Source: an uncultured Marvinbryantia sp. (GTDB lineage: Bacteria; Bacillota; Clostridia; Lachnospirales; Lachnospiraceae). From it: DNA of 64,000 nucleotides. Both the position numbers and the translations under genes were made by a program. Shown here piece after piece: positions 1 to 8,269 of the stretch (its first letter is position 1; the number at the start of each line of letters is the position of its first letter). The stretch spans positions 1 to 64,000 of the forward strand of contig NZ_CAJKOX010000012.1 of assembly GCF_905201705.1 (NCBI RefSeq), written 5' to 3'. The notes beneath the pieces were generated by a model. That model saw only the letters and a program-made list of their open reading frames with translations. It made no database searches and was not told the DNA's origin.

Positions 1-41
1 TGTATAAAATTTTCAAAGTTCATCAATTTCTGCTTGACTTT

Positions 42-260
42 TTATTTGCAGACTATATTGTGTTTTCTGAAAATCCTTCCGATGCTATTTTGCATCTCAT
101 TTTTCTGATCGTTCTTCGTAATCAGAACATCAATCTGTCTGGGTTTCGTCCCCAGATTATATTCCCTTTGTATCTGCAGGCTGCACTGCTCTTTTTCCTC
201 CATTGCTTTTAAAGCTGCGAAAAAAGCCGGGTGCCACTGCAGCGCTCTCTTCCGTCCCAT
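42..260 (-). pseudogene. Truncated N-terminal fragment of a Lachnospiraceae Rpn-like/nuclease-related hypothetical protein
   Basis: A 72-residue reading frame starts at an ATG preceded by GGGAGCACGTAA. Its sequence (LQWHPAFFAALKAM, then KPRQIDVLI, then GRIFRKHNIV) resembles, from memory, the beginning of a much longer protein family common in Lachnospiraceae, where the conserved IGRIFR..NI segment continues into a long C-terminal part. Here it stops two codons after NIV, and the bases down to the window edge hold no obvious continuation. It is probably a decayed remnant, although an intact short protein cannot be excluded. Family assignment is from memory only. Confidence 0.45.
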
Positions 261-560
261 TTACGTGCTCCCTTTCGTCTCTGTTTCTCTGAGGGCGGCA
301 CGCTTCCGTTCTGCGCTCCTGCATCCCCCACAGCTGTATGTTCATTCCTGTAATAATGGCGAGATGCCAGAACTGTTACAAATGTTTTAGAGTTATTTTG
401 ATGATATCATATTCTTTTTGAAGTGTCAATTATATTTTATGACAATTAAAATTCTTTTCATATTTCTCTTTTTGATTATAATCCCATTTATCCGGCAACA
501 CACCGGACAGGACCAGGTGAACCGGAAAGAGTACGGCGCCTCTATACATTCCGTCCCGGT
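261..560. other. Intergenic stretch without a recognisable gene
   Basis: Nothing convincing is coded here. The part from about 380 to 480 is markedly AT-rich compared with the flanking genes. The end near 261 holds the ribosome binding site of the truncated gene to its left; the short reading frames crossing the stretch lack ribosome binding sites. Confidence 0.5.
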
Positions 561-1145
561 TTACACCCGAAAATCCGCCAGCAGCATCGGAAGCATCCTC
601 TGCGAATAGCTGCGCAAAGAGTATTCGCCGCCCGATATGCACCAATCGTAAAGGAAGGAGCGCTCGCAGAGCGCATAAATTTTTACAATTTCTCCCGCCG
701 AAACATCCGAACGGAGTTCTCCCCGTTCCTGCCCCTCCGATATGATCTGGCGAAGCAGCCGGTAATACAGACGATTGCGGTCAAGCAGCGATTTTTCACC
801 GCGCGTAATGAGCTGCGTTGACAAAAGCCTCGCCAGCAGGTCAATGGAAATGCTGTCCTCTATCATCGTGAACAATTCATTATTTAAGTAAATCAGCTTT
901 TCAAAGCTGCCCATGCTGTCATCCATCTGATCCAGCAGCTCCTCGTATTTTTCGTCAAACAGGTATGCCAGCGTGCTTAAAAGAGCGTCCTTGCCGCTGA
1001 AGTAATGATAGAAGGAGCCTTTCGAGGTCTGTGCTGCCCGGATAATTTCATCAACTGTGGTATCCTCATACCCCTGCTCATAGAAAAGCTTCCATGCCGC
1101 CGCTATGATTTTTCCTTTCGTGTTTCTCGTCTGTGTCTTTCGCAT
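561..1145 (-). CDS. TetR/AcrR-family transcriptional regulator
   Basis: A 194-residue protein of typical TetR length. The N-terminal helix-turn-helix is clear: TKGKIIAAAWKLFYEQGYEDTTV leads into DEIIRAAQTSKGSFYHYFSGKDAL (residues about 9-55), where SFYHYF is the usual recognition-helix signature. The C-terminal ligand-binding part is all-helical and unassignable. Upstream, a TTGACA/CATAAT promoter overlaps a 9-bp inverted repeat (see separate entry), so the gene very likely represses itself. No target gene is adjacent in the same orientation: the upstream neighbour is the alpha-galactosidase operon end, separated by a terminator. The ligand is unknown. Confidence 0.9.
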   Translation of the reverse strand: MRKTQTRNTKGKIIAAAWKLFYEQGYEDTTVDEIIRAAQTSKGSFYHYFSGKDALLSTLAYLFDEKYEELLDQMDDSMGSFEKLIYLNNELFTMIEDSISIDLLARLLSTQLITRGEKSLLDRNRLYYRLLRQIISEGQERGELRSDVSAGEIVKIYALCERSFLYDWCISGGEYSLRSYSQRMLPMLLADFRV

Positions 1146-1173
1146 AATATCCCCCGTCTCTTTCTTTTCATTA

Positions 1174-1221
1174 TGCCAAAAATCGGCGCAATGTCAATCA
1201 TCTTCACGCCCGGATTGACAT
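1174..1221 (-). promoter_or_regulatory. Promoter and probable autoregulatory operator of the TetR gene
   Basis: On the minus strand TTGACA (complement of 1192-1197) is followed 16 bases later by CATAAT near 1174. The -35 lies inside a perfect inverted repeat, TGTCAATC at 1192-1199 and GATTGACA at 1213-1220, extended by A/T pairs at both ends. A symmetric site of this size covering the -35 is the normal layout of TetR autorepression; the binding itself is inferred. Confidence 0.7.
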
Positions 1222-1305
1222 TTTCTTTTTTCGATGCATAACAAAAACAGGGCATATGGTGTTTGCAAAATCGGAACCACTGCAGGTCACTCCCATTTAC
1301 TATAT

Positions 1306-1339
1306 AAAAAGCAGTTCCGGAGCAACTCTCCGGAACCGC
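1306..1339 (-). terminator. Rho-independent terminator of the alpha-galactosidase operon
   Basis: Stem GCAGTTCCGGAG (1311-1322) pairs with CTCCGGAACCGC (1328-1339) with one G-T pair across a 5-base loop. On the minus strand it is followed by five Us. It starts just after the stop codon of the GH36 gene. A T-run on the other side means it could also stop plus-strand transcripts. Confidence 0.85.
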
Positions 1340-1344
1340 CTTTT

Positions 1345-3444
1345 TTACTTCTTCTGCAGGTATACCGCCACCGCTTTCCAGTTTCCCTGCGGACGGTAAT
1401 GCAGCTTCCCATCTTTTACCAGCACCGTTTCCGGTGTGTCAGAATAAATATCCGCCACATGCTGCGGCGCGCCCTCCGGCAGCGCCAACTCGATTTCCTG
1501 CGGATAAGCTCCGCCGAAGGTATGGATCAAGGCATAAGCGTCTCCGTTCCGGCCCACACGCACGATGCCCTGCCAGCCCTCCGGATGGCGGATACGCGCG
1601 ATCTGCGGGCTGAGGTGATAGGTCTGCCCATGTTTGATGATCGGCGCAATTTTGCGGTAAAACGCCATGCCGCGCCCGATAACCTCCCACTGCTCTTCGT
1701 TTAAATCTGCGACGTCCCCGGAAATACACATCCTGCCAAGGAAGGTATTCGCTACGGAGTAGGCAATTCGCTTTAAGCTATCGCTCTCACGGATGACCGC
1801 CCATATCTGGCTCTGGCGCGGAAGGATCGCCCGATGCAGATTTGCCGCAATGATCGGAATCTCCGCACACTCGTGCGCGTCGGAGAAGGAAGACATCGCC
1901 GTTGCCGCCAGAAAGCCCGGTTCGAGGCGGTGTCCGCCGGACGCGCAGTTTTCCAGGATGATGCCCGGCACTTCCCGCTTCACCTCTTCAAAGAACGCCA
2001 TCGTCTCTTCCATGTTCCGGCGCAGTCCCTCTCCGAGAGAATCCTCGTGGTCGCATCCGATGCCGATCGTATCGTTGTAATCCACCTTCATGTATGCAAA
2101 ATCATATTTTTTCAGCGTCCCGATCACGCGTTCCCGCAGATAATCCTTCACCCACGGATCGGACATATCCCAGAAACGGCGGCGGCTCGTTGTCAGCGGC
2201 GCTCCGTCCCGTTTCAGAAGGTGCTCTGTCTTGTGAAAAGCCTCGGACGCATGACCGACATTTTCAATCTCAAACCAGATACCGGGCCTCATGCCTGCCT
2301 CGCGGATCGCCGCGGTCGTTTTGCCAAGCCCCTCCGGGAAAAGCGTTTTTGACGGAATGTAGTCTCCCATACTGATATCCCACGGTACGCCGTCCGCCTT
2401 ATACCAGCCGCAGTCGATCACGAAATATTCAAATCCTTTCCCCCTGATAGCGTTCAGGATCCTGCTGATATTTTCATGGGACGGGCATCCCCAGGTCGTG
2501 CAGTATTCATTAAACATGATCGGCAGACTCTGCTCACACTCCGGCGCCGCATCCGCCGCTTTTTCCCCCGCTTCCACAAGTCGCTGGCACAGATCATCAA
2601 GCAGCTCTGTATGCGCCGTCGTCAGGATCGCCGTCGGAGCCGAAAAGCTTTCGCCCGGACGAAGCGTTTTCATCCAGTGCCCAAACTCCCGGTCCGCAAT
2701 TCCGCCGCTGACCGCAATGTTCTCATCAACGCGATAGATTTCCATCTGCCAGGACGCCGGGCAGGAAAGCTGCGCTCCCCAGAACACGTGATTTTGGGTA
2801 TCCTCCACAGCGAGGAACGGGAAATAGTGATCCACCGGCATCGATCCGATCTGCCCGAAGCGCTCGCAGCGCACGGAATCCATGTTCCATGAGGTCTCCA
2901 GCTGAAGCTCCTCCATAGTCTGCGACAGCAGCCGTCCCTCCTGGCTCCAGCGCGACTGCAGCCGGTGTACGGTAATATCTCCGCTGCAATCCCCCGGCAG
3001 ATACGGTGAGATCCCCGTGAGTGAAAAGCTTGAAAACAGCTCCAATGTAACCGCATGGTCGCTCTTATTTTCATACGTACAGTTCACGCGTATAAAACGG
3101 TCGCCCTCCTCCCAGCCTGCCGTATGGATCGCCTGACAGCCGCGCGCGTCCTCCAGCACCGTGTCTACGAAATGCTTCACGCCCTCTGACCTTAAAGTCT
3201 GCTCCTTTAAGGTCAGATTCATCGTGCTCTCAGAGCCGCGCAGCGTATTTCCCGGCGCATAACAGCCTTTATACATGTCCCCCGTCAGCTTTACCTGCAC
3301 AAGCGGATCAAGCGCCGCCTTTTTTTCCGGATGCTCCGGCGCCGGAACAGATGCCGGATACAGTATCAGTCCGACATGTCTCTGCTCATCCGTCTCATAG
3401 CGCAGAACCATATCCCCGAAACGATATTCTTTCCTTCTTTCCAT
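1345..3444 (-). CDS. GH36-type alpha-galactosidase (clan GH-D), cytoplasmic
   Basis: A 699-residue glycosidase that should remove terminal alpha-1,6-galactose from melibiose, raffinose or stachyose taken up by the adjoining importer. An N-terminal beta-sandwich (about 1-300) precedes the (beta/alpha)8 barrel that opens with VIDCGWY (342-348). The likely nucleophile is D455 in KVDYND and the acid/base D522 in SDAHE. These differ from the classical KWD.NR and CSDNTDA of the second GH36 enzyme in this window, so the two belong to different GH36 subgroups. There is no signal peptide. It is last in the order binding protein, two permeases, GH36, four bases behind the second permease. Family assignment is firm; exact linkage specificity is inferred. 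Confidence 0.88.
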   Translation of the reverse strand: MERRKEYRFGDMVLRYETDEQRHVGLILYPASVPAPEHPEKKAALDPLVQVKLTGDMYKGCYAPGNTLRGSESTMNLTLKEQTLRSEGVKHFVDTVLEDARGCQAIHTAGWEEGDRFIRVNCTYENKSDHAVTLELFSSFSLTGISPYLPGDCSGDITVHRLQSRWSQEGRLLSQTMEELQLETSWNMDSVRCERFGQIGSMPVDHYFPFLAVEDTQNHVFWGAQLSCPASWQMEIYRVDENIAVSGGIADREFGHWMKTLRPGESFSAPTAILTTAHTELLDDLCQRLVEAGEKAADAAPECEQSLPIMFNEYCTTWGCPSHENISRILNAIRGKGFEYFVIDCGWYKADGVPWDISMGDYIPSKTLFPEGLGKTTAAIREAGMRPGIWFEIENVGHASEAFHKTEHLLKRDGAPLTTSRRRFWDMSDPWVKDYLRERVIGTLKKYDFAYMKVDYNDTIGIGCDHEDSLGEGLRRNMEETMAFFEEVKREVPGIILENCASGGHRLEPGFLAATAMSSFSDAHECAEIPIIAANLHRAILPRQSQIWAVIRESDSLKRIAYSVANTFLGRMCISGDVADLNEEQWEVIGRGMAFYRKIAPIIKHGQTYHLSPQIARIRHPEGWQGIVRVGRNGDAYALIHTFGGAYPQEIELALPEGAPQHVADIYSDTPETVLVKDGKLHYRPQGNWKAVAVYLQKK

Positions 3445-3447
3445 AAC

Positions 3448-4347
3448 CTACCCTTTCACCGCTCCTACGGTCATTCCTTTGATAAAATATTTCTGCAGCG
3501 ACATAAACAGAATCGCGATCGGCACTACCGATATGACGATTGCCGCCATCGCCGTCGTATAATCACTCGTCTGCGCAGAAAACAGCGAGGAAATTGCAAC
3601 CGTCAGCGTCTTTAGCTGCTTTTTGCTGACATAGAGGCTTGCCAGCAGATAATCGTTCCAGATCTGAAATGCCTGCATAATAATCAGCGTTGCCATCGCC
3701 GGCTTCAGCAGCGGAAGCACGATAGAAAAATACGTGCGGTAAACGGAGCAGCCGTCTATGCGTGCCGATTCCTCCAGTTCGATCGGTACCGTGCTCATAA
3801 AGCTCGTCATCAGAAAGACGCCAAACGAAATTCCCGTCGCTATGTACATAAATATGATTCCGTATCTGGTATTTGTCAGGTTCAGCTTATAGCCGATCGT
3901 GTAAATCGGCAGGAACAGCGCCTGATACGGGATCAGAATGCCTACGATAAAGTAAACATAGCAGAATTTGAAAAATTTATGCCTGCACCGCGCGATCGCC
4001 CAGGCAGTCACGCCGCACAGAAGTGCAAGCACAAAAACGCTGATTGCCGTATACAGCAGCGTATTCACAAACGTCGTCTGCATATTCAGCTTGTCGAACG
4101 CTTTCACATAATTATCCAGATTCCACTCCTTCGGCAGCGCCAGCGGGCTCTCCAGATACAGCTCCTTTTTCGTCTTAAAAGAATAATTCAGGATAACAAA
4201 TAATGGAAAAACATAAATGAGCGCAACAATTGTCATGATGATCTGCACGACCGGACTTCCTTTTTTCGTGCTGACCTCTTCCCGCTCTTTTTCCCTGCGC
4301 CCTGCGCGCGCGCCCTTTTTCATCGCTTCCGCGCTCTTTTTGCTCAT
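3448..4347 (-). CDS. CUT1 sugar ABC transporter permease, MalG type
   Basis: A 299-residue inner-membrane subunit with six predicted membrane segments after a charged N-terminus of about 30 residues. The ATPase-contact EAA loop reads EESARIDGCSVYRTYFSIV, followed by LPLLKP. The protein ends in the KGMTVGAVKG tail shared by most MalG-type permeases here. It pairs with the upstream permease, which it overlaps by four bases, and with the solute-binding protein further upstream. No ATP-binding subunit is encoded nearby. Position beside an alpha-galactosidase and under a YesMN-like system points to raffinose/melibiose-type substrates. Confidence 0.92.
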   Translation of the reverse strand: MSKKSAEAMKKGARAGRREKEREEVSTKKGSPVVQIIMTIVALIYVFPLFVILNYSFKTKKELYLESPLALPKEWNLDNYVKAFDKLNMQTTFVNTLLYTAISVFVLALLCGVTAWAIARCRHKFFKFCYVYFIVGILIPYQALFLPIYTIGYKLNLTNTRYGIIFMYIATGISFGVFLMTSFMSTVPIELEESARIDGCSVYRTYFSIVLPLLKPAMATLIIMQAFQIWNDYLLASLYVSKKQLKTLTVAISSLFSAQTSDYTTAMAAIVISVVPIAILFMSLQKYFIKGMTVGAVKG

Positions 4348-5210
4348 ACCTGCACCTCCTTCTTTCTGAGACCCTTCACCTGTATCATCGCAACCATCAG
4401 AAGCACAACAACCAGCGTGACCGTCATTGCAGAGCCGTAACCATACTGTCTGCCGTTAATTGCGGTCGTATAGGTCTGATAAATAATGGAGGTGGAGGCT
4501 CTTCCCGGACCTCCTTTTGTAGAAGATACCAGAAGGTCGTATACCTTCAGCGAACCGGTCGTGATACCGACCACGCAGATCGTGATCGCCGGAGCCAGCA
4601 TCGGGATCGTCACATGGAAGAAGCGCTGCACCGCGTTCGCGCCGTCCACCTTTGCCGCCTCGTGCAGATCTCCCGGAACAGACTGAAGGCCCGCCAGATA
4701 GATCAGCATCCAGTAGCCTACCCACTGCCAGTTATTCGCGATCAGCAGACCGCCAAGCACCGTTTTGCTGTCTCCAAATAAAAGGAAGTTAATATTCGTT
4801 CCCAGCCACTCGTTGATCTCCGGCAGCACATTGGAAAACATTTTCAGCCAGATAAAACCAACGATGATCGCGCTGATCAGACACGGTACAAAAAGCGCCG
4901 TCCGGTATACCTTCTGCCAGCGGATACCGCTGTCAAGCGCAACCGCAAACAGCAGAGCCAGCACATTCTGGATAATCGTATTGCCGATAGTAAATTTGAT
5001 CGTGAACCACCAGGCGTCTATAAATTCCTTATCCTTAAACAAGTTTACATAATTTTTCAATCCCACGAACGTTTTTTCCGCCGACATTCCATCCCAGCTC
5101 GTCACCGAATAACGCAGCGATAAAAACAGCGGAACGATCAGACCGATCGTAAAGATAATAAGTCCCGGAATTACCAGAACAAGATACTGGCGAAACAATT
5201 TTTTCTCCAT
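4344..5210 (-). CDS. CUT1 sugar ABC transporter permease, MalF type
   Basis: A membrane subunit of 288 residues with six predicted helices; the EAA loop is HEAAKVDGANAVQRFFHVTIP. The reading frame opens with a GTG at 5231, but that codon has no ribosome binding site of its own, whereas AGGAAAGGA lies seven bases before the ATG at 5210, so MEKKLFRQ is taken as the start. It overlaps the downstream permease by four bases. A strong hairpin separates it from the binding-protein gene, probably lowering permease expression relative to the binding protein. Confidence 0.9.
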   Translation of the reverse strand: MEKKLFRQYLVLVIPGLIIFTIGLIVPLFLSLRYSVTSWDGMSAEKTFVGLKNYVNLFKDKEFIDAWWFTIKFTIGNTIIQNVLALLFAVALDSGIRWQKVYRTALFVPCLISAIIVGFIWLKMFSNVLPEINEWLGTNINFLLFGDSKTVLGGLLIANNWQWVGYWMLIYLAGLQSVPGDLHEAAKVDGANAVQRFFHVTIPMLAPAITICVVGITTGSLKVYDLLVSSTKGGPGRASTSIIYQTYTTAINGRQYGYGSAMTVTLVVVLLMVAMIQVKGLRKKEVQV

Positions 5211-5232
5211 AATTCCGTCCTTTCCTGGCACA

Positions 5233-5266
5233 AAAAGGGTTGCTGCAAAACTGCAGCAGCCCTTTT
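5233..5266 (-). terminator. Attenuating hairpin between binding-protein and permease genes
   Basis: A 15-bp stem (5233-5247 with 5252-5266, one G-T pair) closed by four bases and followed by Us on the minus strand. Because the permeases downstream must still be transcribed, it is read as a leaky terminator or mRNA-end stabiliser that lets the binding protein be made in excess. Confidence 0.75.
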
Positions 5267-5280
5267 CATTCCATCACTGT

Positions 5281-6531
5281 TTAGTTTGCGCTGCTTGCAT
5301 CCACTCTTGCATCGGAAGCCGCCAGTGCATCTTCAAAGGTTGCATCACCCTGCAGCCATGCTGCAATGTCTTTTGCGTTTTCTTCCTGGAAACCGCCCCA
5401 TACGAGCTGGTTGTTTCCAAGCGTTACGTCAACGATCATTCCCTCGGAAGCATATTTGTCGATATCCTCCTGGCTCGGATTTGCAAAAGTCGGCGTTACG
5501 TCTTTGAGCATGGCAGCCGTCTTCGTATAATCATAGATCTCTACCGCCAGCTCCTTGTCTGTGGTCAGAACCTCCAGAACCTTGTTTACCGCATCCTGAT
5601 GTTCTGTAGACGCGCTGGTCATAATCGTGATATTCGGCTCGAAGATCAGCTTGGAATCGCCCGTCTGGTTCGGGAACGGGAAGATACCAAAGTTGAAGTT
5701 TTCGTCGATATCAAGGAAATTCTGGATAGACCAGGAACCGGAAACCTTCATAGCCGCTTCGCCGAGCACCATCTTCGCATCGCAGTCTGTCTGCTCAAGG
5801 GAGAAGGTATTCTCAAAGGTGTTGTCGAAGATCAGCTTGTTATACTGATAAGCTGTCTGAGCCGCTTCGCTGTCTGAGAAGCTTACCTCGCCTGCGCGGA
5901 ACTTATCACCCCAGGTCGGATCATTGTTAAATACGTCGTTCATCATAAACTGCATCGTTACGTTGCCGATCGACCAGGTATCTACCATATGGCTTGCAAA
6001 CGGCGTGATTCCCTTTGCATTGCAGTCGTCGATGATCGCCTGAAGATCTTCCTGCGTTTTCGGCACTTCCCAGCCGTTTTCCGCAAACATATCTTTGTTA
6101 TAGTAAACGCCCTGGTACAGTGCGTTGTAAACAAGTCCATACGTCTTTCCGTCAATTGTAACGTTCTCTCTCGCCGCGTCGAGACCTGCATCCAGATATT
6201 CCGCGCCGATCTCCGCCAGAATCCCCTGCGGCGCATAAGTAGCAACATCCTGTGCTTTTCCGATCATAATATCCGGAAGCCCGGACTGCATATACTGCTG
6301 CATCTTCGGCTGGAAGTCATTGCCCCAGTCAACACATTCCCATTCCAGCGTGATATTCGGGTACTTCTCCGCGAGCGCCTCGTCGATCATATCTTCGATT
6401 CCGGCGTCTGTCGTAGACTGCCCTGCCAGCACCGTCAGCGTGACCGGCTCGTCCTCTGCCGCCGCTGCAAGTCCAAGTGCGGAAACTGCTGCCGCCGTAA
6501 GCGCAAGTGTGTACCACATGTTCTTTTTCAT
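5281..6531 (-). CDS. CUT1 ABC transporter solute-binding protein (alpha-galactoside system)
   Basis: A 416-residue extracytoplasmic sugar-binding protein (SBP_bac_1 fold). A 25-residue signal peptide ends in AAAAED and has no lipobox cysteine. The mature part starts with VTLTVLAGQSTT and carries the usual PDIMIGKAQDVATYA segment. It is the first gene of the operon with two permeases and GH36, and lies directly after the YesN-like regulator gene. The ATG follows AGGAGGGC. Raffinose-family binding is inferred from context only; anchoring to the cell is unexplained without the cysteine. Confidence 0.9.
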   Translation of the reverse strand: MKKNMWYTLALTAAAVSALGLAAAAEDEPVTLTVLAGQSTTDAGIEDMIDEALAEKYPNITLEWECVDWGNDFQPKMQQYMQSGLPDIMIGKAQDVATYAPQGILAEIGAEYLDAGLDAARENVTIDGKTYGLVYNALYQGVYYNKDMFAENGWEVPKTQEDLQAIIDDCNAKGITPFASHMVDTWSIGNVTMQFMMNDVFNNDPTWGDKFRAGEVSFSDSEAAQTAYQYNKLIFDNTFENTFSLEQTDCDAKMVLGEAAMKVSGSWSIQNFLDIDENFNFGIFPFPNQTGDSKLIFEPNITIMTSASTEHQDAVNKVLEVLTTDKELAVEIYDYTKTAAMLKDVTPTFANPSQEDIDKYASEGMIVDVTLGNNQLVWGGFQEENAKDIAAWLQGDATFEDALAASDARVDASSAN

Positions 6532-6585
6532 AATGAAAGCCCTCCTTTTTTACATCTTTCCGATGTCCGTTTTTAAGATATCTCC

Positions 6586-6614
6586 ATTATAGTCATTCCG
6601 AAAAAAGATCACTA
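6586..6614 (-). promoter_or_regulatory. Probable activator-dependent promoter of the alpha-galactoside importer operon
   Basis: A perfect TATAAT (minus strand; 6586-6591) lies 55 bases before the start codon, but the hexamer 17 bases upstream is poor. A good -10 with a weak -35 suits activation by the AraC-type response regulator whose gene ends 60 bases away. The activator site itself was not identified. Confidence 0.5.
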
Positions 6615-6676
6615 GGACAAATCTGGAAAAAACAGTTGGCTCATTTTGAAATTTGTAGTTGCACAAGCTATCCCTG

Positions 6677-8269
6677 TCATTTCGCAAGCTCCGCGCGGTA
6701 ATCCCGCGGGCTTTTTCCGGTGATCTTGCGGAATACCCGGTTAAAATAAGTATAATCGTCGTATCCTGTCAAAAAGGCGATCTCCGTAAGGCTTTTTTCC
6801 GGTTCCTTCATATATCCCTGTGCGCGCCGGATACGCGTTTTGGCGATATAGAGCATAACGTTTTCCCCGGTCTCCTGCCGGAACAGGCGCGAAAAATACG
6901 TATTCTCCACATGGAACTGTTCCGCAAGAGAAGAAAGCGTCAGCTCCTCAAAAAAATGCTCGTCGATATATGCCGCCGCCTGCTTTACCAGTCCTCTTGT
7001 CGTATCCGGCACCGTCCCCTGACGGATGGACATCACAAAATCAACCGCTTCCTCCATCACCTCGCACAGATATGCGGCGTCCAGCTGCTCCACCACCTTA
7101 TCGGCAAGATCCGCCAGATTTTCCATTGCAACGGCGTCCGCCGCGCTCATATCGGCGACAAACTCATTCTGGATCATATTTAAAATTTTTCGGACGGTCT
7201 GACGCGCCTCAAGATAGCTCCACTCGTTTTGCACAGCCTCCGTCTCGATCACTCTGCGCAGATATCTTTTTGCCTCCTGCGGCTGGTTTTTGCGGAGCAT
7301 CTGCTTCAGCTCCTGTATCTGCGCATCCCCGAACCGTGTTTCGATCTTCTGCTCCTGTATTTCATTTCTCTCCCGGCAGAACAGTATCTGATTCTCTCTT
7401 AAAAATCTTCTGGTCACCAGGCAGGCGATCGCCTGCGTATAAGCGCGGTGCAGGCTGTCCAGGGAATACGACTGCTCGCTGACGGCGACCGTGACCGGCG
7501 CCTGCGTGATTCTGCCAAAATGCGCCGCGATCCTTCCGGCGAGCGAACTCATCTCCCCGATTTCCGCCTCCGTCACGATCAAAAACTCATTTGAGCGGTA
7601 GATGTGATTAAACACAAATATATTCTTCTCTTCGCCCGCCATTTCGCGCAAACGCTTCTTTACCTTCCACGACAACAGATTTTGATCATACTGACAGGCT
7701 TCCGTCAGCTCCCGCATATTATGGATTTTTATCAGCATCAGGCTTGCCGCCGCAAAATCAAGCTTACTGTTCATCGTGATATTCGGTGTGAACGGCACCT
7801 CCTGTTTTTCCAGCAGGCGGCTGAATTCCCTGTCCTGCAGAAGAGACGCCGCTTTCTGCAGCTCCAGACTCCGGCTCTGTTTTTCACTGATCTTCTCCAG
7901 AGCTTTTGACAGCGCGTGAATCAGATCGATCTTGCTGACCGGCTTCAGCAGATAATTGACCGAACCGGCAAGAAAAGATTCCTTTACATAATCAAAATCA
8001 TCGTATCCGCTGATAACAAACGTGATGACCTCCGGATAGCGTTCCTGCACAATCTGCAGAAGCTTCACGCCATCAATGTACGGCATATTAATATCTGTGA
8101 TCAAAATATCCGGCGTTTCCTCCTCCATTTTTCGCAGCACATCCTCTCCGTCGCACGCCGGCGGAAGGCAGATCAGCGAATATTCCTCCCACCGCAGCAT
8201 CCGGCAGAGCTTTTCCCGCGTCCAGTATTCATCATCTGCGATCAGCACCTTGTATTTTCTGCTTTCCAT
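6677..8269 (-). CDS. YesN-like response regulator with AraC-type DNA-binding domain
   Basis: A 530-residue regulator. The receiver domain (about 1-125) shows ADDE (11-14), the phospho-acceptor D59 in ILITDINMP, and the lysine of LLKPVSK. A long central linker of about 250 residues follows, and the last 100 residues form a double helix-turn-helix (TLSSLAEQFHVENTYFSRLFRQ, then SLTEIAFLTGYDDYTYFNRVFRK). Its start overlaps the kinase gene by 28 bases, so the pair is translationally coupled. Such pairs usually sense an extracellular oligosaccharide and switch on the neighbouring importer, here the binding-protein operon starting 146 bases downstream. Confidence 0.93.
   Translation of the reverse strand: MESRKYKVLIADDEYWTREKLCRMLRWEEYSLICLPPACDGEDVLRKMEEETPDILITDINMPYIDGVKLLQIVQERYPEVITFVISGYDDFDYVKESFLAGSVNYLLKPVSKIDLIHALSKALEKISEKQSRSLELQKAASLLQDREFSRLLEKQEVPFTPNITMNSKLDFAAASLMLIKIHNMRELTEACQYDQNLLSWKVKKRLREMAGEEKNIFVFNHIYRSNEFLIVTEAEIGEMSSLAGRIAAHFGRITQAPVTVAVSEQSYSLDSLHRAYTQAIACLVTRRFLRENQILFCRERNEIQEQKIETRFGDAQIQELKQMLRKNQPQEAKRYLRRVIETEAVQNEWSYLEARQTVRKILNMIQNEFVADMSAADAVAMENLADLADKVVEQLDAAYLCEVMEEAVDFVMSIRQGTVPDTTRGLVKQAAAYIDEHFFEELTLSSLAEQFHVENTYFSRLFRQETGENVMLYIAKTRIRRAQGYMKEPEKSLTEIAFLTGYDDYTYFNRVFRKITGKSPRDYRAELAK

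Noticed and set aside
1215..1240. Plus-strand TTGACA with a CATAAC 16 bases on
   Set aside because: The TTGACA is the mirror half of the TetR palindrome, the -10 is poor, and the only sequence downstream is a terminator antisense to GH36.
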